Below are positions 1-6,940 of a stretch of 16,759 bases of DNA, in pieces. The stretch comes from Flavobacteriaceae bacterium. Lineage in GTDB: Bacteria; Bacteroidota; Bacteroidia; Flavobacteriales; Flavobacteriaceae. The stretch lies in NCBI GenBank assembly GCA_030694835.1, contig JAUYUF010000028.1, positions 1 to 16,759 on the forward strand, written 5' to 3'. The notes under the pieces were generated by a model. The model worked only from the letters and a program-made list of their open reading frames with translations, was not told where the DNA came from and did not search any database. A program made the position numbers and the translations under genes. Each line of letters opens with the position of its first letter. Within the stretch, counting starts at the first letter, position 1.

Positions 1-73
1 ATTTATCGTAATGCATACTACTGATTCCGTGTTGCTTAGTAGCATATTGTTTAAATTCTTTACCGTAATCCAT
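1..73 (-). CDS. clpP: ATP-dependent Clp protease proteolytic subunit, N-terminus only (runs off left edge)
   Basis: The complement of this stretch reads from an ATG at 73-71 and stays open to the window edge, giving 24 codons that begin MDYGKEFKQYATKQHGISS. This matches the N-terminus I recall for Flavobacterium ClpP, the serine peptidase that forms a barrel with ClpX to degrade unfolded and tagged proteins in the cytoplasm. The catalytic Ser-His-Asp residues lie outside the window, so activity cannot be judged. In many bacteria clpP directly follows tig. Here tig is on the same strand but 3.4 kb upstream, with three other genes between. The divergent CNNM gene starts 98 bases away, so this short gap must hold both promoters. 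The family call rests on N-terminal similarity alone. Confidence 0.8.
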   Translation of the reverse strand, partial: MDYGKEFKQYATKQHGISSMHYDK

Positions 74-145
74 TTGGCTTGTTTTTAAATTTTAATTTGT
101 AAAGATAAGAACTTTCTACCATATGAAATAGCAATCCTATTTGAG

Positions 146-153
146 TATATTTG
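146..153 (+). promoter_or_regulatory. Candidate -7 promoter element for the CNNM/CBS gene
   Basis: TATATTTG fits the Bacteroidetes sigma-A -7 consensus TAnnTTTG and lies 18 bases before the ATG at 172. I see no convincing TTTG -33 box about 19 bases upstream, so this is a half-supported promoter. Confidence 0.45.
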
Positions 154-171
154 TAGATTATATTTCTATTT

Positions 172-1248
172 ATGACACTTTTATTATTTTACTTATTTCT
201 AGCCATTGGTATTTCATTTTTATGTTCTATTGCTGAGGCTGTTTTGTTAACCGTATCTATTCCCTTTATCAAAACTAAGGAAAGAGAAGGTGTGAAGGCG
301 GCTAAAAAATTAAAACACATGAAAACGGAAATTGACAGACCTTTATCAGCTATATTATCGCTTAATACTATTGCTCACACTGTTGGAGCTGCCGGTGTTG
401 GAGCGCAAGCTGTAGAGGTTTTTGGTAATACTTATTTCGGTATTATATCAGGTGTATTAACTTTATTGATTCTTGTTTTTTCTGAAATATTACCTAAAAC
501 CATAGGCGCCATTTATTGGAGAGAATTAGCTTTTCCATCAACAAAACTTATTTCATTTATGATTATTATTACCTATCCGTTGGTAATTTTATCAGAATTC
601 ATCACTAAGATTATTTCTAAAAATAAAATGGTTCATACAGTTAGTAGAGAAGAAATTTCTGCTTTAACTCACATTGGAACTGAAGAAGGTATTTTTGACA
701 AACAAGAAGGTGAAATTATTCATAATTTGATGAGGTTAAAATCCATCAAAATAAATGATATTATGACTCCAAGAACTGTTGTTTTAGCAGCTTCTGAGGA
801 GATGACTTTACACGAGTTTTTCGCCAATAAAGAGTTTTTGGTGTACTCTCGCATTCCAATTTATGCACATCAAAAAGATCATGTTACAGGTTATATTTTA
901 AAATATGATGTGCTAGAAAAATTAGCAATGAATGAGGGACATTTAAAACTTAAAGATGTAAAACGATCTATATTAGTATGTTATGAAAATTTTACACTGC
1001 CTAAACTTTTTGAATTATTACTTACTCAAAAAGAACATATAGCGTTAATTGTTGATGAATACGGCGGAATGGAAGGCATAGCAACCATGGAAGATATTAT
1101 TGAAACTTTGCTAGGTTTAGAAATAACTGATGAAAAAGATGATCAAATTGATTTACAAGCATTAGCTAGAGAAAAATGGAAAATACGAGCAAAAAAATTA
1201 AACTTCAAAATCGAAGAAGATCCTAAAAAACCAGATTTTACTGATTAA
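172..1248 (+). CDS. CNNM-domain (DUF21) / CBS-pair membrane protein, CorC/hemolysin-like
   Basis: This 358-residue protein has an N-terminal membrane domain of the DUF21/CNNM type (residues about 1-150), with hydrophobic segments near 1-30, 65-105 and 122-148. A cytoplasmic CBS pair follows (about 195-312). The second CBS motif carries the hallmark ALIVDEYGGMEGIATMEDII at residues 291-310, and IMTPR at 197-201 opens the first. Family members include magnesium and cobalt transport or efflux proteins (CorC, YhdP, CNNM) once misnamed hemolysins. The CBS pair usually binds adenine nucleotides and gates the membrane part. The usual C-terminal CorC_HlyC domain appears to be missing: only about 45 residues follow the CBS pair. 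The stop overlaps the next ATG by one base (TAATG), so the methyltransferase downstream is probably translationally coupled. The transported ion is inferred, not shown. Confidence 0.85.
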   Translation: MTLLLFYLFLAIGISFLCSIAEAVLLTVSIPFIKTKEREGVKAAKKLKHMKTEIDRPLSAILSLNTIAHTVGAAGVGAQAVEVFGNTYFGIISGVLTLLILVFSEILPKTIGAIYWRELAFPSTKLISFMIIITYPLVILSEFITKIISKNKMVHTVSREEISALTHIGTEEGIFDKQEGEIIHNLMRLKSIKINDIMTPRTVVLAASEEMTLHEFFANKEFLVYSRIPIYAHQKDHVTGYILKYDVLEKLAMNEGHLKLKDVKRSILVCYENFTLPKLFELLLTQKEHIALIVDEYGGMEGIATMEDIIETLLGLEITDEKDDQIDLQALAREKWKIRAKKLNFKIEEDPKKPDFTD

Positions 1249-1874
1249 TGACTTTACCTTTTTTATTAAGCAAACAATTAAAAAAACCAAATGGTTTCTT
1301 CGGTTTATTGGTAAGTTTATTGATGAATATAATAAACAAACCGATGTATGCTAAAGCATTAAATTTACTCACTTTTAACGAAGATGAATCTGTTTTAGAA
1401 ATCGGGATTGGCAATGGAAAAATTTTAAAGTCAATAACTAAAAAAGTACCCAAAGGATTGGTAACTGGAATCGATATTTCTCCAACAATGTTGTTTTTTG
1501 CCAAGTGTTACAACATCCGTTTAATTCGGAAGAAAAAGATTCAAATCTTGAAAAAAGATATCGAAAACCTTAATTTTGAGAATGAAACCTTTGATAAAAT
1601 CATTTCTCTCAACACTATCTATTTTTGGAAAAATCCAACTAAAATATTAGAACAACTCTATCAAGTTTTAAAACCAAACGGTCAAATTCTCTTGGCTTTT
1701 AATTCAAAAAGAGAAATGATTAAAAGCGGTTATAATTCAGAAATTTTTACTTTTTGGGAAGTAGAAGAAGTAGAAATCTTATTAAAATCACACCATTTTA
1801 CTATTGTTAATAGTATATATGAACAATTAAAATTTGAAGATTGTTATTGTGTAATTGCTCAGAAAAACACATAA
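1248..1874 (+). CDS. Class I SAM-dependent methyltransferase (UbiE/Methyltransf_11-like)
   Basis: This 208-residue protein has the Rossmann-type SAM fold. Motif I, VLEIGIGNGK, is at residues 49-58, and the acidic ribose-binding loop GIDIS is at 74-78. FDKIISLNTIYFW lies near 115-127, and the post-motif LKPNGQILLAF near 141-151 is typical of Methyltransf_11 proteins. The first 40 residues (KQLKKPNGFFG, then a hydrophobic stretch) precede the fold and probably form part of a lid or substrate cap. The substrate cannot be read from the sequence; small molecules or lipids are as likely as quinones. Its start overlaps the stop of the CNNM gene by one base, and a hairpin terminator begins two bases after its own stop. 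It is convergent with a second SAM enzyme, cfa. Confidence 0.8.
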   Translation: MTLPFLLSKQLKKPNGFFGLLVSLLMNIINKPMYAKALNLLTFNEDESVLEIGIGNGKILKSITKKVPKGLVTGIDISPTMLFFAKCYNIRLIRKKKIQILKKDIENLNFENETFDKIISLNTIYFWKNPTKILEQLYQVLKPNGQILLAFNSKREMIKSGYNSEIFTFWEVEEVEILLKSHHFTIVNSIYEQLKFEDCYCVIAQKNT

Positions 1875-1876
1875 AA

Positions 1877-1902
1877 AAAACTCCTGAAAATTCAGGAGTT
1901 TT
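1877..1902. terminator. Bidirectional intrinsic terminator between the methyltransferase and cfa
   Basis: AAAACTCCTGA, loop AAAT, TCAGGAGTTTT forms a 7-bp GC-containing stem flanked by A and T tracts on both sides. It can therefore stop transcription from the plus-strand methyltransferase and from the convergent minus-strand cfa. It is almost identical to the hairpin at 3455-3480. Confidence 0.8.
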
Positions 1903-1989
1903 AAAGTTATTGCAGGTTTTTTTATAATTTATTTTTATTAAATCTTATTACTTCTGATGGTAATTAATTGTTTTTATTTTTCTTCCTAT

Positions 1990-3108
1990 TTAACGTATTG
2001 ATTGATAACCTCCTGAAACTCCATTTTTAGATAACACTAGTTGCCATAGTTGGTTTCGTCTTGTTCTAAATGAAGCTGCTGCTGAAAGTAAGTAAAATTC
2101 CCACATTTTATAAAACCTTTCAGAATCCTTACTTTCTATTTGATTCCAATTAGCCCTAAAATTATTATACCATTCCATTAGGGTTTTATCATAATCTACT
2201 CCAAAGTTGTGCCAATCTTCCATCACAAAAAGATTTTGTATTCCTGTTCCTATTTGAGCCACTGAAGGAATCAATCCATTTGGGAAAATATATTTATTTG
2301 TCCATGGATTGATATTATATGAGGAATTATTACTACCTATTGTATGTAAAAGAAATAATCCGTCATCTTTAAGGCATTTATTAGCAACTTTGAAATATGT
2401 TTTGTGATTTTTATACCCAACGTGTTCTATCATTCCAACACTGACAATAGCATCAAATTTTCCATCAAGATCTCTGTAATCCATCAATCTAAACTCAACT
2501 GGAAGTCCCTTGGATAATTTCTTGCCAAGTTCTATTTGCTCCTTAGAAACTGTAATCCCAACAACCTCAACTTTATATTTCTCTGCGGCATATTTTCCAA
2601 AGGCACCCCAACCACATCCGATATCGAGTACTCGCATTCCAGATTTGAGTGATAGTTTACGACAAATTAATTCTAGTTTATTTTCCTGAGCTTCATCCAA
2701 ATTTTTAGCATCTCTCCAATAGGCGCAACTATAGTTCATTCTTTTATCTAACATGTTTAGAAAAAGATCATTACCCAAATCATAATGCCTTTCTCCATTA
2801 TTAAATGCCATTCTTTTAGATTGCAGATTGAAAATTCTTGTTAAAAAAAGCTTGATAAGAATAGATAGCCTAAGCTTTATTTTTTCATCCAAATGAGCCT
2901 GTAAGAGTTTATAAATAAATTCGTCCACTTTTTCTGCATCCCACCAACCTTCCATATAGGATTCTCCAAGGCCTAACTCACCTTCTGTAAGAACTTTTTT
3001 ATAAAATTCATCATTATGCACCTGAATATCCCAAGGATTATTACCATTTATTTGAATTCCGGCAATTCCAAAAATTTCTTCAGTTGTTGTTTTGTATCTA
3101 TTGCTCAT
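1990..3108 (-). CDS. cfa: Cyclopropane-fatty-acyl-phospholipid synthase family protein
   Basis: At 372 residues this is close to E. coli Cfa (382). Cfa transfers a methylene group from SAM onto cis double bonds of membrane phospholipid acyl chains. The SAM-binding motif LDIGCGWGAF is at residues 161-170. The residues known to hold the active-site bicarbonate in E. coli are all present: Cys128 in YSCAYW, Glu228 in GMIEHVG, His255 and Ile257 in LHTIG, and Tyr306 in GVDYD. The C-terminal FRTRRNQLWQLV near 347-358 matches the family end. The residue aligned with E. coli Cys354 is alanine (about 343). The gene has no close co-directional partner. It lies between two near-identical terminators, downstream of a 340-base gene-free stretch, and separates tig from clpP. 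I found no TAnnTTTG promoter for it. The family call is firm; cyclopropanation rather than another lipid methylation is inferred. Confidence 0.92.
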   Translation of the reverse strand: MSNRYKTTTEEIFGIAGIQINGNNPWDIQVHNDEFYKKVLTEGELGLGESYMEGWWDAEKVDEFIYKLLQAHLDEKIKLRLSILIKLFLTRIFNLQSKRMAFNNGERHYDLGNDLFLNMLDKRMNYSCAYWRDAKNLDEAQENKLELICRKLSLKSGMRVLDIGCGWGAFGKYAAEKYKVEVVGITVSKEQIELGKKLSKGLPVEFRLMDYRDLDGKFDAIVSVGMIEHVGYKNHKTYFKVANKCLKDDGLFLLHTIGSNNSSYNINPWTNKYIFPNGLIPSVAQIGTGIQNLFVMEDWHNFGVDYDKTLMEWYNNFRANWNQIESKDSERFYKMWEFYLLSAAASFRTRRNQLWQLVLSKNGVSGGYQSIR

Positions 3109-3454
3109 AAAGAAACACTTTTAATTATTTTGAAAAAGTAAAGTATTTTAAAACCGTAAAATAAAATGAAGAGACACTTTTGAAAGGTTATATTTCTAAC
3201 CTAATAATAGGGAGATAATTTTAAAAAACAATAGAAATCTATATACAAAAGACTTCTTTTATTATCAAAATTTAACATCTCTAAGTTAAACAATATATTT
3301 TAAAATTAAAAACATATAAGAAAATTTGTTTTACTTAATTCATAAATTAAAATTATACATTTAATTATAAATCAGCATGTTACAATTTTTTATAACACTA
3401 ATATTTAACAATCAATGTATTATATTAATTTTTTACTGATTAAAAATATATAAA
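3109..3454. other. Gene-free AT-rich spacer between cfa and the tig terminator
   Basis: About 345 bases of very AT-rich DNA. I see no credible open frame, no RNA gene and no clear repeat array on either strand. The cfa promoter should lie here on the minus strand, but no CAAAnnTA (reverse of TAnnTTTG) is present near the gene, so its promoter is unassigned. Confidence 0.6.
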
Positions 3455-3480
3455 AAAACTCCTGAGAATTCAGGAGTTTT
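3455..3480 (-). terminator. Intrinsic terminator downstream of tig
   Basis: AAAACTCCTGA, loop GAAT, TCAGGAGTTTT forms the same 7-bp stem as the hairpin at 1877-1902, with one loop base changed. On the minus strand it is followed by a run of seven T, and it lies 33 bases past the tig stop. The symmetric A/T flanks allow it to work in both directions. Confidence 0.85.
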
Positions 3481-3513
3481 AAACTTGAAATTATTGGTAA
3501 TCGGATTGTAATA

Positions 3514-4836
3514 CTATTTATAAACTTCTTTTACAAAATCATCATAAGAAACTTTTTTAGCTTTTAACTTTATGTTTTCTTTAAAGAAATCTAACAATTT
3601 TGTACTCATCATTTGAGCTGATAAACGCTTGCGCTCTTCTTCATTGGTTAAAACCTTGTAGGCAATTTCGTCCATTTCTTTATCTGATGGATTCATTTGA
3701 CCATATTGTGCCATTTGCGCTTTAATTAACTCTATAGTAAAGTTTTTTAAATCTTCAAAAGCAACTTGAATTTTATTATCTGTAATTAATTTACTTTCTA
3801 TTAACTGGTAACGTAAACCTTTTTCTGAACGATCGTATTCAGCAGCAGCTTCTTCCAATGTCATCGATTTTTCACCAGCAGTATTCAACCATTTGATTAA
3901 GAATTCTTGAGGTAAATCAAATTTAGTGTTGGCAATTAAAAACTCTGTAACATCGTTTAATAATTGTTGATCTGAATGTGATAAAAATTGAAGTTCAGCA
4001 TCTTGTTTAATACGAGCTTTTAATTCATCCGCTGAAGAAATAGTTCCTTCGCCAAACATTTTATCAAATATTTCCTGATTTAATTCTGCTTTATCTAATT
4101 TGGTAATATTCTCAATTGTTAAAGTAACATTGATGTCTAAACCATGAACTTCATCATGTTGTACACCCAAAACATATCCCAGTTTATGTTCGTCTTCAAA
4201 AAGATCTTTTGTTTGTAACTCAACAACATCACCTACTTTTTTACCTAAAAACTTTTTTAAATTGGTTTTTCCTTTAATATCACTCATGTTGATAGTAGAA
4301 GTTTTCTCAATCGCTTTTTCTTCATTCACAAATTTACCTGTTACGGTAGCCTCTTCGGTTACTTCATCCAATAATGACATTTTTCCGTAGCGACTTAAAA
4401 CGGTATCAATTTCTGAGTTGATTAATTTATCATCGGCTTCAATTTGATAATGAATAATTGAATTTTTAGCTGTTAAATCAATTTCAAAAGCTGGCGCTAA
4501 ACCGATTTCAAATTCGAAAGAAAAATCTTCACGATCCCATGAAAAATCTGCTTGCTCTTTTGGAAGTGGATTTCCTAAAATATCTAATTTTTCATCAATT
4601 AAATATTGATTTAAGGTATCTTGAATCAATTTATTAATTTCTTCAGCTAACAACGCTTTTCCAAATTGTTTTTTGATAAGACCCATCGGAATTTGCCCAT
4701 TTCTAAATCCAGGAATGTTTGCTTTTTTACGATAATCTTTTAAGCCTTTTTCAACTTTTTCTTGATAATCTGCTCCAGCAATTTCAATTTTGATAACGGC
4801 ATTTAACGCATCAATACTTTGTTTTGTTATATTCAT
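3514..4836 (-). CDS. tig: Trigger factor, ribosome-associated chaperone
   Basis: This 440-residue protein has the trigger-factor layout. The N-terminal ribosome-binding domain (about 1-115) carries the signature GFRNGQIP at 43-50, which docks on ribosomal protein L23. A central FKBP-like region (about 150-245) is followed by a helical C-terminal domain (about 255-435) that cradles nascent chains. The FKBP part looks divergent from E. coli, so prolyl isomerase activity is doubtful. The ATG at 4836 places the ribosome-binding domain correctly. A TTTG-N19-TAATTTTG promoter lies 37 bases upstream. The holin-like gene upstream is co-directional with no visible terminator between, so readthrough from the pdxJ operon is also possible. 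tig ends at a strong hairpin. Unusually, clpP is not its neighbour. Confidence 0.95.
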   Translation of the reverse strand: MNITKQSIDALNAVIKIEIAGADYQEKVEKGLKDYRKKANIPGFRNGQIPMGLIKKQFGKALLAEEINKLIQDTLNQYLIDEKLDILGNPLPKEQADFSWDREDFSFEFEIGLAPAFEIDLTAKNSIIHYQIEADDKLINSEIDTVLSRYGKMSLLDEVTEEATVTGKFVNEEKAIEKTSTINMSDIKGKTNLKKFLGKKVGDVVELQTKDLFEDEHKLGYVLGVQHDEVHGLDINVTLTIENITKLDKAELNQEIFDKMFGEGTISSADELKARIKQDAELQFLSHSDQQLLNDVTEFLIANTKFDLPQEFLIKWLNTAGEKSMTLEEAAAEYDRSEKGLRYQLIESKLITDNKIQVAFEDLKNFTIELIKAQMAQYGQMNPSDKEMDEIAYKVLTNEEERKRLSAQMMSTKLLDFFKENIKLKAKKVSYDDFVKEVYK

Positions 4837-4873
4837 TTCTTAGTGATTAATTCTATTTCCTTAAAATTGGGTG

Positions 4874-4904
4874 CAAAATTAGTAATTTAAAATCGGACTT
4901 CAAA
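4874..4904 (-). promoter_or_regulatory. Bacteroidetes-type promoter of tig
   Basis: Read on the minus strand, TTTG (4904-4901) is followed by exactly 19 bases and then TAATTTTG (4881-4874). This is a full match to the flavobacterial consensus TTTG-N19-TAnnTTTG. It lies 37 bases before the tig ATG, giving a leader of about 30 bases. Confidence 0.8.
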
Positions 4905-4933
4905 AGATTAAAGACTTCAATTTCAACTTACTT

Positions 4934-5284
4934 CTATCTCTTTTTGTTTTCAATCAGTTGATTAAATATCGATTGAAACATAGACAGTAAAACACTGAAA
5001 AGAAGCGCATGCCAAAATCCGTCTACATCAAAACCTTTTACTAAATGATCAGCAATTAATATTATTATAGCATTGATGACTAATAAAAATAAACCTAGTG
5101 TAAAAACGGTTACTGGAAGTGTAAATAAAATGAGTAAAGGTTTTACGAAAATGCGTAATAAACCTAAAACTATAGCAACAATTAAAGCTGCTTCAGGCGA
5201 TTCTACATAAATTCCCGGTAAAAAATAGGATAATAATAGCGTTACAAAGGCTGTAAAAAATACTCTTAAAATGGTTTTTAACAT
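4934..5284 (-). CDS. Small membrane protein of the YvlD/DUF360 ('phage holin family') type
   Basis: This 116-residue protein is almost entirely hydrophobic, with four predicted membrane helices (about 4-24, 30-50, 52-78 and 90-110). The loop LRIFVKPLLILFTLPVTVFT (43-62) and the IYVESPEAALIVAIVLG region fit PF04020. Databases label this family 'phage holin', but it is a widespread chromosomal inner-membrane family of unknown function. There is no endolysin or other phage gene nearby. The gene starts 10 bases after the hydrolase stop, so it is probably the third gene of the pdxJ operon. About 100 bases with no terminator separate it from tig. Confidence 0.75.
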   Translation of the reverse strand: MLKTILRVFFTAFVTLLLSYFLPGIYVESPEAALIVAIVLGLLRIFVKPLLILFTLPVTVFTLGLFLLVINAIIILIADHLVKGFDVDGFWHALLFSVLLSMFQSIFNQLIENKKR

Positions 5285-5294
5285 TGCTTAAATA

Positions 5295-6077
5295 TTATAA
5301 GTTACTATTCAAATGTAAGAATTTTAAAACTGATTTGTTAAAATCTGATTGATTCTCTGCATGAACCCAATGACCAGCGTTATTAATGATGTCAATTTGA
5401 ACATTGGAAAAATTGGATTTTATAATGTCAAAATCTTCATTAGTAATATAATTTGATGTTGCTCCTTTGACAAAAAGTGTCGGAATTTCAACTTTCTTAT
5501 CAAACAAAACTTCTTTATATAGATTTTTTATATTTTTTTCAATTGATGATAGATTGAATCTAAAAGCCAACTGTTTATCAGATTTCCAATACAGGTTTTT
5601 TAATAAAAATTGCTTAACTCCCTCTTCTTTGATGGTTTCACTCAAGATCTCATCTGCTTGTTTTCTGCTTTTCACTACATTAAAATCAGTTGATTTTAAG
5701 GAATTGATTATTTCTTGATGGTGAATTGGATATTCTTTTGGAGCAATATCTACAACAATTAAGTTCTCAACAAATTGTGGATATTTTAAAGCAAAAAACT
5801 GAGCTACTTTTCCACCCATAGAATGACCTAACAAATTTACATATTGAAGGTTATGATACAACACATATTTATATACGTCATCAACCATAAGTTCATAATC
5901 AAACGCCTCTGCATGAAAACTTCTTCCGTGATTTCTTAAATCAATCAAATGAACTTCAAAATATTCTGCAAAATATTTTCCAAAAGTGTTCCAATTATCA
6001 CTCATTCCGAAAACGCCATGCAATACCAACAATGGTTTTCCGTTGCCAATAATAGTTGAATGAAGTATCGGATTCAC
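5295..6077 (-). CDS. Alpha/beta-fold hydrolase, YbfF-like esterase
   Basis: This 260-residue alpha/beta hydrolase has the oxyanion-side motif LHGVFG at 19-24 and DLRNHGRS at 46-53. The nucleophile elbow is GHSMGG with Ser86. Asp110 in VVDIAP and His236 in NNAGHWVH complete a plausible catalytic triad. Overall it resembles the E. coli YbfF acyl-CoA/ester hydrolase group, although the natural substrate is unknown. The start is a GTG at 6077-6075 that overlaps the TAG stop of pdxJ by one base (TAGTG). That arrangement, together with the family N-terminus beginning right there, supports the GTG start and suggests translational coupling. The stop lies 10 bases before the holin-like gene. Pairing with pdxJ does not show a role in vitamin B6 metabolism. 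Confidence 0.85.
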   Translation of the reverse strand: MNPILHSTIIGNGKPLLVLHGVFGMSDNWNTFGKYFAEYFEVHLIDLRNHGRSFHAEAFDYELMVDDVYKYVLYHNLQYVNLLGHSMGGKVAQFFALKYPQFVENLIVVDIAPKEYPIHHQEIINSLKSTDFNVVKSRKQADEILSETIKEEGVKQFLLKNLYWKSDKQLAFRFNLSSIEKNIKNLYKEVLFDKKVEIPTLFVKGATSNYITNEDFDIIKSNFSNVQIDIINNAGHWVHAENQSDFNKSVLKFLHLNSNL

Positions 6078-6802
6078 TATAAATTGGCTTTGGATAGTTT
6101 GTATAAATACATATTTACGACATTTTCTAAGCCCAAATATAAAGACTCAGAAATAAGCGCATGACCGATGGAAACTTCTAACAATTGCGGAATATTTTCA
6201 GTAAAAAATTCAATATTATCCAAACTCAAATCATGACCTGCATTAATTCCCAATCCTAAAGCATTGGCTAATTCAGCCGCTTTAACATAAGGTTCAATCG
6301 CTTTAAAATTACCTAAATCGTATTGTTTTGCAAATTCTTCTGTGTATAGTTCAATTCTATCGGCACCAGTTTTAACGGCTGCTTCAATCATTTTTAAATC
6401 GGCATCAATAAAAATGGATGTTCGTATGTTATTTCTTCTAAATTCATCAATAACTTCAGTTAAAAAAGCTTGATTTTTAATAGTATTCCATCCTGCATTA
6501 GAGGTTAAAGCATCAATAGCATCAGGAACAAGTGTAACCTGAGTTGGTTTTACATCTAAAACAATTTTCATAAATTGCTCTATGGGATTACCTTCAATAT
6601 TATATTCAGTAGTTACAATCGGTTTTAAATCATAGACATCTTGGTAACGAATATGACGCTCATCTGGTCTTGGATGAATGGTAATTCCGTCAGCTCCGAA
6701 ATTCTGAATATCTATTGCTACTTGCACTAAATTGGGTGTATTGCCACCTCTAGAATTGCGTAAAGTGGCTATTTTGTTAATGTTTACACTTAACTTTGTC
6801 AT
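6077..6802 (-). CDS. pdxJ: Pyridoxine 5'-phosphate synthase
   Basis: This 241-residue TIM-barrel enzyme performs the last ring-closing step of the DXP-dependent vitamin B6 pathway. It joins 1-deoxy-xylulose 5-phosphate and 3-amino-2-oxopropyl phosphate into pyridoxine 5'-phosphate. The family N-terminus VNINKIATLRNSRGG is at residues 6-20. His43 in TIHPRPDERHI, Glu70 in YNIEG and His190 in NAGHDL match the catalytic residues of E. coli PdxJ, and SIGHALI closes the barrel near 211-217. The segment around LVPDAIDALTSNAGW differs from the E. coli LVPEKR loop but keeps the general shape. It is the first gene of a minus-strand operon behind a clean TTTG-N19-TACCTTTG promoter, and its stop overlaps the hydrolase GTG start. 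Confidence 0.95.
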   Translation of the reverse strand: MTKLSVNINKIATLRNSRGGNTPNLVQVAIDIQNFGADGITIHPRPDERHIRYQDVYDLKPIVTTEYNIEGNPIEQFMKIVLDVKPTQVTLVPDAIDALTSNAGWNTIKNQAFLTEVIDEFRRNNIRTSIFIDADLKMIEAAVKTGADRIELYTEEFAKQYDLGNFKAIEPYVKAAELANALGLGINAGHDLSLDNIEFFTENIPQLLEVSIGHALISESLYLGLENVVNMYLYKLSKANL

Positions 6803-6840
6803 TTTATAATGAATGTTAATTTTGTTCTTTTTTTGCTTTA

Positions 6841-6871
6841 CAAAGGTAACTTTTTGGTTATTTGCTACAAA
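6841..6871 (-). promoter_or_regulatory. Bacteroidetes-type promoter of the pdxJ operon
   Basis: On the minus strand, TTTG (6871-6868), 19 bases, then TACCTTTG (6848-6841) match the -33/-7 consensus exactly, 38 bases before the pdxJ ATG. Spacing and leader length are nearly the same as at tig. Confidence 0.8.
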
Positions 6872-6902
6872 CTTTCAAAAAACATTTAAAAAAATATGAA
6901 AT

Positions 6903-6930
6903 AAAAAAATCCTAAGTTTTTAGCTTAGGA
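6903..6930 (-). terminator. Intrinsic terminator of the 144-residue membrane protein gene
   Basis: On the minus strand, TCCTAAG pairs with CTTAGGA around a 7-base loop and is followed directly by a run of seven T. It begins 10 bases past the stop at 6941 and lies upstream of the pdxJ promoter, insulating the pdxJ operon. Confidence 0.8.
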
Positions 6931-6940
6931 CATCATTTAA

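Noticed and set aside
100..128. A possible clpP promoter on the minus strand (TATCTTTA with an upstream TTTC).
   Set aside because: Both boxes have a mismatch and the spacing is 17 rather than about 19 bases. Too weak to list.
4934..5284. The 'phage holin' family gene as a sign of a prophage.
   Set aside because: No endolysin, integrase, structural gene or attachment site is nearby. The family is common in chromosomes and the gene sits in a housekeeping operon.
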